Assembly (NCBI RefSeq): GCF_030159855.1
Contig: NZ_BSNG01000001.1
Span: 2,666,001-2,730,000, forward strand
DNA: 64,000 nt
Source: Devosia yakushimensis
GTDB taxonomy: Bacteria; Pseudomonadota; Alphaproteobacteria; Rhizobiales; Devosiaceae
Direction: 5' to 3'
Both the position numbers and the translations under genes were made by a program. Shown here piece after piece: positions 59,436 through 64,000 of this stretch. The notes under the pieces are model-generated. The model did not search any database, was not told the origin of the DNA, and saw only the letters and a program-made list of their open reading frames with translations. Each line of letters begins with the position of its first letter. The first letter of the stretch is position 1.

Positions 59436-59537
59436 TGTCATTCCGGCAAAGGCCGGAATCCATGCTGTGCATGATCCGCACGCTGGATGGTGGGGAGGGC
59501 CCTTCAGCATGGATCCCGGCCCTGCGCCGGGATGACA
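59436..59537. repeat. About 100-bp mosaic inverted-repeat element
   Basis: The element has near-perfect ends (TGTCATTCCGGC at 59436 and GCCGGGATGACA ending at 59537, 11 of 12 bases paired) and inner arms CCATGCTG and CAGCATGG. It matches the GTCATTCCGG...CCGGGATGAC style of repeats common between genes of alphaproteobacteria. Outside it, the spacer 59064-59583 holds only the operator at 59121 and a TTTGTGCGCGCAAA near-palindrome at 59361-59374. Confidence 0.6.
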
Positions 59538-59583
59538 TTGTGGGTGGGGCGGGCTGGGAGTGCTGCCCGAAGCGAGCTTGGGC

Positions 59584-60483
59584 TTAGCCCAGCGTGTCCA
59601 GGATGGCTTCGGCGGTTCTGGCGTCGGTGACCAGGGCGCTGATGAAGCCGGCTTTGGCGGCGCCGATAATGGCACCGACTTTGTTTTCGCCGGCGGCGAC
59701 GCCGATGACCAGGGGAGCGGCGCGGAGCTGGGCGGGGGAGGCGGCGATCATGCGGGTTTCGCCTTCCCACTGGATCAGTTTGCCGTCGCGGTCGAAATAA
59801 TGGCGGATCACGTCGCCCACCGCATTGCTCAGCGATTGTTCGCTGGGGGTGGCGGCACTGGCTTCGGGGGCGTTGACGGCGTGCGGCAGGCCGACGCCGA
59901 CAATGGCGGCATCGATGCGGTCCCACAGGGCAACGCTGTCGGCGATGGCGGGATCGGCGAGGAAGGCGGCGCGGGTTTCGGCCGAGGGCAGATAGGGCGC
60001 GTGGATGAAATGGGGCGTGCCGCCCATGTGCCCGGCGGCGAGGCGGACGAATTCGTTGACCTGGAAATGGGGGGCGTGCTGCTGCATGCCGCCCGTCGCG
60101 GGCACAGTGATGATGCCCGGCAAGGGGGGGAGCCCGGCCTGCATGACGGCGCTGACCGCCCTGCCCCAGCCGATGGCCAGCACCGAGCCGGCGCCCAGGC
60201 CCGTCTCCTTGAGGAGATCACCCAGAGGGGTGGCCAGGGCTTCGAGCACGCCGGCGGCGGGGGCGTCGATAACGGCGGCGCGCTTGAGGCCCAACCCGGC
60301 AATCAGCCGGTCACGCAGGGCTTCGGGGGCGACGATGTCGCGGATTTCGATGCGCACAATGCCTTCGGCGCGGGCGCGCTGCAGCAGGCGTGAAATTGTG
60401 GCCGTCGACACGCCCATGCGCTTGGCGATGTCCACCTGGCTCATGTCGCTCTCGTAATGCAGCTTGGCGACCGCATGCATCAT
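59584..60483 (-). CDS. SorC-family sugar-sensing transcriptional regulator
   Basis: A 299-residue protein. The N-terminal HTH reads AVAKLHYESDMSQVDIAKRMGVSTATISRLLQRARAEGIV (about residues 4-43), typical of SorC/DeoR-like regulators. The rest is the phosphosugar-binding domain, with LAIGWGRAVSAVM, AGVLEALATPLGDLL, SVALWDRIDAAIVGVG and AAGENKVGAIIGA. It is divergent from the aldolase and fused-kinase genes, with two operator-like palindromes between. It probably responds to a phosphorylated intermediate of their pathway. Tandem ATGs at 60480 and 60483 are both possible starts. Confidence 0.9.
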   Translation of the reverse strand: MMHAVAKLHYESDMSQVDIAKRMGVSTATISRLLQRARAEGIVRIEIRDIVAPEALRDRLIAGLGLKRAAVIDAPAAGVLEALATPLGDLLKETGLGAGSVLAIGWGRAVSAVMQAGLPPLPGIITVPATGGMQQHAPHFQVNEFVRLAAGHMGGTPHFIHAPYLPSAETRAAFLADPAIADSVALWDRIDAAIVGVGLPHAVNAPEASAATPSEQSLSNAVGDVIRHYFDRDGKLIQWEGETRMIAASPAQLRAAPLVIGVAAGENKVGAIIGAAKAGFISALVTDARTAEAILDTLG

Positions 60484-60561
60484 GGAGCGGGAAACGCCTG
60501 CATCCCCGGACTGCGAAGACAGCTTGAAATTCCTTTCAGCAATGTGTTACATCGTCGGCAA

Positions 60562-60622
60562 CGATAATCCTTATCGCCCAAACCCCGCTGTTAGGCAATT
60601 GCCGCGCAAAACACCGTTTTGC
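60562..60622. promoter_or_regulatory. Two operator-like palindromes between sorC-type and aldolase genes
   Basis: CGATAA-TCC-TTATCG (60562-60576) and CGCAAAAC-ACC-GTTTTGCG (60604-60622) are perfect palindromes in the 184-nt divergent spacer. The second, 19 bp long, lies 45 nt before the aldolase start codon. Confidence 0.6.
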
Positions 60623-60667
60623 GTGACCGGAGCCTCTTTGTCGCAATTCACGAGGAGCATATTCGAC

Positions 60668-61582
60668 ATGGCACGCATGACCACCGCCGAAAGACGCGGC
60701 TACCACCAGATTTGTGGACAAGACGGTGCAATGATGGTGATCGCCTGCGATCAGCGCGGGGGCATGCGCACGCTGCTGGCAGCCACGCCGGAAGAACAGG
60801 CAGGGATCAGCAATGAGGTACTGGGCGATACCAAGGCCGATATCACGCGCTATCTCGCCAGCCAGGCCTCCTGCGTACTGGTGGACCCGATCTGCGCGGT
60901 GCCGCAAGTGGTGGATGAGGGTGTATTGCAGCGCGATACGGCGCTACTGATCGGGCTTGATGCTTCAGGATGGGATGTCTCGCCCGAAGGCTACCGGATT
61001 TCAAAGATGGTCGATGGCATCACGGCGCGCCGGGTGCGCGAATTGGGCGGTACGGGCGGGAAGATCATGATCTATCTGCGTTCGGATACGCCCGCCGCCA
61101 ACACGCAGAACATGGCGACGCTGCAGCAGGTGATTGCGGACTTTGCCAGCGAAGACCTGCTGCTGGTGGTGGAATTTCTGACCTACGCGCTGGAAGGCGA
61201 AAGCAAGGAGGCCTATGCGGCCAAGATTCCCGGGTTGATCCAGGGCGGCACGCAGCTTTGCCTGGACGCGGGCTCCAAGGTGCTCAAGCTTCCCTATCCA
61301 GGCACGCCGGAATCCTGCGCCGAGGTAACCCGGCTCTGCGGGGAAGTGCCATGGGCAATCCTGTCGGCGGGCGTGGATCACGCAACCTTCTTGCAACAGG
61401 TCGAAATCGCCATGCACAATGGCGCCTCGGGGGTGATTGCGGGCCGCTCCCTGTGGAAGGATTGTATCTCACTTGATCGGACCGTGACCAAGCAGCGGCT
61501 CGAAACCATTGCCGTGCCGCGCCTGCGCGAAATCCAGGCGGTGATTGCGCGTTACAGCGCCCACGAAACGCGGGTCGCCTGA
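60668..61582 (+). CDS. Class I aldolase, LacD/YihT family
   Basis: A 304-residue enzyme starting at the ATG at 60668, with GAGGAG upstream. It shows MVIACDQRGGMRTLL (about residues 22-36), SCVLVDPICAVP, VVEFLTYALEG, VLKLPYPGTPESCAE (with the Schiff-base lysine region) and a phosphate site VIAGRSLWKD. The LacD/YihT family cleaves tagatose 1,6-bisphosphate or 6-deoxy-6-sulfofructose 1-phosphate to dihydroxyacetone phosphate and an aldehyde. With a double kinase encoded 16 nt downstream, a ketohexose bisphosphate is the likely substrate; sulfosugar genes are not seen nearby. Confidence 0.82.
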   Translation: MARMTTAERRGYHQICGQDGAMMVIACDQRGGMRTLLAATPEEQAGISNEVLGDTKADITRYLASQASCVLVDPICAVPQVVDEGVLQRDTALLIGLDASGWDVSPEGYRISKMVDGITARRVRELGGTGGKIMIYLRSDTPAANTQNMATLQQVIADFASEDLLLVVEFLTYALEGESKEAYAAKIPGLIQGGTQLCLDAGSKVLKLPYPGTPESCAEVTRLCGEVPWAILSAGVDHATFLQQVEIAMHNGASGVIAGRSLWKDCISLDRTVTKQRLETIAVPRLREIQAVIARYSAHETRVA

Positions 61583-61598
61583 GCGTTTGGAGCGTGCC

Positions 61599-63017
61599 AT
61601 GGGGCAGACGGCAATTGGCGTGGATATCGGGGGCACGCATATACGTGCCGCCCGGGTCAGCGACAGCGGACAGATATTGGTCAGCGCCCGGGCAGCGAGT
61701 TCGGCCAATCCCGAACAGGTGCTGGCGACCACGATCGACCTCATTGGCCAGGTGATGGCCCAAGGCATTGCCGGCATCGGTGTCGGCGTGCCCGGGCGAG
61801 TCGATGGCAGCACGGGAACGGTGTTCTCGGGCGGCTATGTCGATCTCGCCGGGCTGCCCTTCGCCCAATTGCTGCGCGAGGCGACCGGACAATTCGTGGT
61901 GCTGGAAAATGATTGCAGCATGGCCCTGCTCGGTGAAGCAGCCTTTGGCGCCGGACAGGGCAAGCAGAACCTGGTCATGCTGACCATCGGCACCGGGATT
62001 GGCGGGGCAGCACTGGACCATGGGCATTTGCTGCGTGGCCGCAGCACGGCCGGGCAATTCGGCCATGTCGTGGTCACACCCGATGGGCTGGTATGCGCCT
62101 GCGGACGACGAGGCTGCGTCGAAACACTGAGTTCGGGTACCGCCTTTGGCCGGCATGTCCGCGAGGCTGGTCTGCCGGCGGGCACCGATGCCGACGCCTT
62201 GCTCGAACGCCGCGAGCAGGGCGATATGCAGGCAGCGGCGGTGCTGACAGCATGGGCGGGGCCATTGCGCCGGGCCATTGATGGGCTGGTGGCAACGCTT
62301 GATCCCGACCTGGTGCTATTGGGCGGCGGCATGGGCGGCAAGGCCGTTGCGGCACTGGCGGGGATTCCCGCCGAGAATTGCTGGTATCAGAGCCCGGTCG
62401 TCGCCGCCCAATTGGGCGACGATGCCGGTGTGATTGGAGCCGCGCGCTGCGCCATGGACCGCTTTGCCGCGCGGGGCCGCAAACGTGCCGTGCTGGTCAA
62501 TGGCGTGCCGGCCAGCGGCAAAAGCCGGGTGGCACGAGCCTTGTCGGCGCAGACAGGCTGGCCGCTACTGACGCTTGATACGATCAAGAACCCGTTTCTT
62601 GAGGTCATCGAGGGAGTAGACCGAGGTTTCAACCGCACGCTGGGCAAGGCAAGCTACAAGGCGATCTGGTCACTGGTAGCCGATGCGCCGGCGGGAACGA
62701 CGGTGATCGTGGATGCCTGGTTCGGCTTCCAGCCGCCTGAATTGCTGGAGAGCCACCTCACCATGGCAGGCATTGGCGAGACGCTGGAGATCTGGTGCCA
62801 GGCGCCGGCGAACGTGATCGTGGAGCGCTATGCCAGCCGGCTCGGGGACCGCCTGCCGGGACATCCGGGGGCGGCTTATTTGCCAGAATTGGCGGAACTG
62901 GCCGCCCGCGCCGAGCCGCTCGGACGAGGACCGGCATTTGCGGTGGATACGACCGAACCAACCGATATCGGGGCCATAGCGAGCTGGATCGCTGACCATT
63001 GGCCAGGGATGCCGTAA
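61599..63017 (+). CDS. ROK kinase fused to a P-loop kinase domain
   Basis: A 472-residue protein starting at the ATG at 61599 (GGAG upstream). Residues 1-290 are a complete ROK sugar kinase: GVDIGGTHIRAARV, catalytic Asp105 in LENDCS, GTGIGGAALDHGHLLRG and zinc site CACGRRGCVE (166-175). Residues about 296-472 are a separate P-loop kinase with Walker A NGVPASGKSR (301-310), a LTLDTIKNPF segment and VIVDAWFGFQPPE, in the style of gluconate/shikimate-like kinases. Both active sites look intact, so the chain could phosphorylate a sugar twice. It follows the LacD-type aldolase gene. This domain order is not one I know as a characterised enzyme. Confidence 0.85.
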   Translation: MGQTAIGVDIGGTHIRAARVSDSGQILVSARAASSANPEQVLATTIDLIGQVMAQGIAGIGVGVPGRVDGSTGTVFSGGYVDLAGLPFAQLLREATGQFVVLENDCSMALLGEAAFGAGQGKQNLVMLTIGTGIGGAALDHGHLLRGRSTAGQFGHVVVTPDGLVCACGRRGCVETLSSGTAFGRHVREAGLPAGTDADALLERREQGDMQAAAVLTAWAGPLRRAIDGLVATLDPDLVLLGGGMGGKAVAALAGIPAENCWYQSPVVAAQLGDDAGVIGAARCAMDRFAARGRKRAVLVNGVPASGKSRVARALSAQTGWPLLTLDTIKNPFLEVIEGVDRGFNRTLGKASYKAIWSLVADAPAGTTVIVDAWFGFQPPELLESHLTMAGIGETLEIWCQAPANVIVERYASRLGDRLPGHPGAAYLPELAELAARAEPLGRGPAFAVDTTEPTDIGAIASWIADHWPGMP

Positions 63018-63040
63018 GACCCACCGGACAATTCGTCGAG

Positions 63041-63137
63041 GTCTAAACGCACAAGCGTTTGGGTGCGAAACGTGTTGGCTACGAGATCAGCGTCGCAGTC
63101 TTAACGCGCAAGCGTCGCAGGTATTCGCGGTGCGGAC
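63041..63137. repeat. Small related repeats before the tRNA genes
   Basis: Two units of the form GTCTWAACGCRCAAGCGT start at 63041 and 63098; the first contains the stem AAACGC-ACAA-GCGTTT (63045-63060). The 24 nt at 63114-63137 recur with one mismatch at 29666-29689. No gene lies in 63018-63151. Confidence 0.45.
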
Positions 63138-63151
63138 AATGAGGAGCAATC

Positions 63152-63226
63152 TGGCTGGGGTGCTAGGATTCGAACCTAGGAATGCCGGTACCAAAAACCG
63201 GTGCCTTACCACTTGGCGACACCCCA
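63152..63226 (-). tRNA. tRNA-Gln (anticodon UUG)
   Basis: On the minus strand a 75-nt cloverleaf runs from 63226 to 63152 with encoded CCA. The acceptor stem pairs TGGGGTG with CACCCCA, the anticodon stem is CCGGT/ACCGG with loop TTTTGGT (anticodon TTG), and the T-arm has GGTTCGAATCC. Confidence 0.95.
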
Positions 63227-63399
63227 ACTTGGCGCGGTTCGTACACGGTTTGGTTGCGCTTCGCAACATGGCTGGAAGGGTGGTGAAAAACGCGTGTCGA
63301 GGCGCTTGTATGCGGCGGGAAGCATCGCTATAAAGCGCCCAATCGCGACATGGCGCCGGGGGAAACCCGCACCGCAGACCCGATCGTCGTGATTTCTGA

Positions 63400-63476
63400 C
63401 GGAGTATAGCGCAGCCTGGTAGCGCACCTGCTTCGGGAGCAGGGGGTCGAGTGTTCGAATCACTCTACTCCGACCA
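63400..63476 (+). tRNA. tRNA-Pro (anticodon CGG)
   Basis: A 77-nt cloverleaf with encoded CCA. The acceptor stem pairs CGGAGTA with TACTCCG, the anticodon stem is CCTGC/GCAGG with loop TTCGGGA (anticodon CGG), and the T-loop is TTCGAAT. A terminator follows at once. Confidence 0.96.
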
Positions 63477-63480
63477 ATCA

Positions 63481-63510
63481 AGCCCGGCCTCTCAGGAGGC
63501 TGGGCTTTTT
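63481..63510 (+). terminator. Rho-independent terminator of tRNA-Pro
   Basis: An 11-bp stem with one G-T pair (arms 63481-63491 and 63496-63506, loop TCAG) is followed by a run of T from 63506. It lies 4 nt after the tRNA. Confidence 0.85.
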
Positions 63511-63520
63511 CTTTCCCGCG

Positions 63521-63721
63521 TCATTCCGAGCGCCAGACCGTTTCCGAACGCATATCGGCGTCGCGCACGACCACCTCGATATCGGCGCTGCCCGAGGCCT
63601 GGGCCTGTTTGACGGCGGCCGCGATGGCAAGTTCCTTGGATGTGTATGGTCCCACCAGCGCCCCCTTGAAGCTATAGTGCCAGGCGCGGTCCTGTTCGGC
63701 GACGACATAATGATTGGACAT
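63521..63721 (-). CDS. Small DUF2188-like protein
   Basis: A 66-residue protein with GGGAGGGG upstream of the ATG at 63721. The sequence MSNHYVVAEQDRAWHYSFKG, then GPYTSKELAIAAAVKQAQ and IEVVVRDADMRSE, resembles the short DUF2188 family, where a W-x4-G core and a helix rich in A precede two strands. It is cytosolic and of unknown function. It stands alone between the tRNA-Pro terminator and the terminator of the bioY-like gene. Confidence 0.75.
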   Translation of the reverse strand: MSNHYVVAEQDRAWHYSFKGALVGPYTSKELAIAAAVKQAQASGSADIEVVVRDADMRSETVWRSE

Positions 63722-63793
63722 GATCCCCTCCCGGCCCGATCAACGCGCCTGGGCCCTGCCGCGTTGCGCCGCAATCGCTTCGGCGCAAACAAA

Positions 63794-63819
63794 AAGGCCG
63801 GCCCCTGGGGACCGGCCTT
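63794..63819 (-). terminator. Rho-independent terminator of the bioY-like gene
   Basis: Read on the minus strand, AAGGCCGG pairs with CCGGCCTT (63794-63801 with 63812-63819), extended by CCCC/GGGG inside, and is followed by TTTTT (complement of 63791-63795). It lies 23 nt after the stop codon at 63842. Confidence 0.8.
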
Positions 63820-63841
63820 GGGCATAATGATGTGGCGCCGC

Positions 63842-64000
63842 TCAGCGCTTGGCGGCGAACAGGCCCCAGATGCCGGTGACGGTGAGGGCGGCGAGCGCCA
63901 TCTTGAGCACATCCCAGATGATGAAGGGCTGCACGGCCTTGGCAAAGGCCGAGCTCACCACATTGGCCTGGTCGATCCAGCCGGCCTGGCCGGACATGGC
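63842..64000 (-). CDS. BioY-like biotin transporter, C-terminal part
   Basis: Only the last 52 or so residues are inside the window; the gene continues to the right. They read as a membrane helix pair: NVVSSAFAKAVQPFIIWDVLK followed by MALAALTVTGIWGLFA, ending in AKR. The V-x-P-F-(I/L)-x-x-D-x-x-K pattern followed by a final hydrophobic helix is typical of BioY, the substrate-binding membrane subunit of biotin ECF transporters. With so little visible, another small membrane protein cannot be ruled out. Confidence 0.55.
   Translation of the reverse strand, partial: AMSGQAGWIDQANVVSSAFAKAVQPFIIWDVLKMALAALTVTGIWGLFAAKR

Noticed and set aside
1..64000. CRISPR arrays, insertion sequences, prophage or integrase genes
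   Set aside because: No regularly spaced repeats, transposase-like frames or phage structural genes were seen; the tRNA genes at 63.2-63.5 kb show no adjoining integrase.

Overview
The window is high-GC chromosomal DNA of an alphaproteobacterium, most likely a Hyphomicrobiales member of the Devosia type. This placement is an inference. It rests on a near-consensus Irr box, many sugar ABC importers of the Rbs/Frc type, ROK and SorC regulators, a polyol/ketohexose gene set close to those known from Agrobacterium, and GC-rich palindromic repeats of alphaproteobacterial style. I see no insertion sequence, phage or CRISPR array.

Left to right: (1) nt 1-2674 hold the end of a sugar ABC importer operon. 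(2) nt 3219-18773 are a polysaccharide island: a polytopic GT-C-like membrane protein, a flippase fused to a kinase domain, a GH16 glycanase, a FemAB/CelD-type acyltransferase, a POTRA protein without a beta-barrel, two glycosyltransferase genes (one with two GT2 domains), a NodB-type deacetylase and two Sel1-repeat proteins. (3) nt 18979-23719 are an operon behind an Irr-type box: a siderophore-type ABC importer (binding protein, permease, ATPase) followed by three small cytosolic proteins, two ThuA/amidotransferase-like and one resembling FmdE. (4) nt 23861-29469 hold an RpiR regulator, an Fbp-type importer and a histidine phosphatase. A palindromic operator occurs on both sides of rpiR, suggesting control of a phosphorylated substrate. 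(5) nt 30090-35370 encode heme uptake: ECF sigma factor, FecR-like anti-sigma (C-terminally short), TonB receptor with STN domain, heme oxygenase. A frameshifted gene remnant lies upstream of the sigma gene. (6) nt 35755-48834 form a polyol/ketohexose locus: ribitol-dehydrogenase-like and other SDRs, a tagatose 3-epimerase-type enzyme, an Rbs-type importer, a ROK regulator, a PfkB kinase, a GatZ/KbaZ protein and a GMC oxidoreductase. (7) nt 49038-63017 form a second sugar locus: Gfo/Idh oxidoreductase, TIM-barrel isomerase, alpha/beta hydrolase, RPE/AlsE-type epimerase, ROK kinase, ROK and LacI regulators, an Frc-type importer, a SorC regulator, a LacD-type aldolase and a ROK kinase fused to a P-loop kinase. 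(8) The right end has tRNA-Gln(UUG), tRNA-Pro(CGG), a DUF2188-like small protein and the 3' end of a bioY-like gene.

How the parts fit: in locus 6 the likely flow is importer, polyol oxidation by SDRs, epimerisation of the ketohexose, phosphorylation by PfkB, then conversion of tagatose 6-phosphate to fructose 6-phosphate by the GatZ-family protein. In locus 7, two operons (nt 49038-53313 and 56162-59063) share a 17-bp operator, TGTTTGC-N3-GTTAACA, which suggests joint control by the ROK regulator at 53465. The fused kinase next to the aldolase could make a bisphosphate for cleavage.

The best candidates for undescribed biology are the polysaccharide island with its two unusual architectures (flippase-kinase; POTRA without barrel), the Irr-box operon with three uncharacterised cytosolic proteins, and the ROK/P-loop double kinase.
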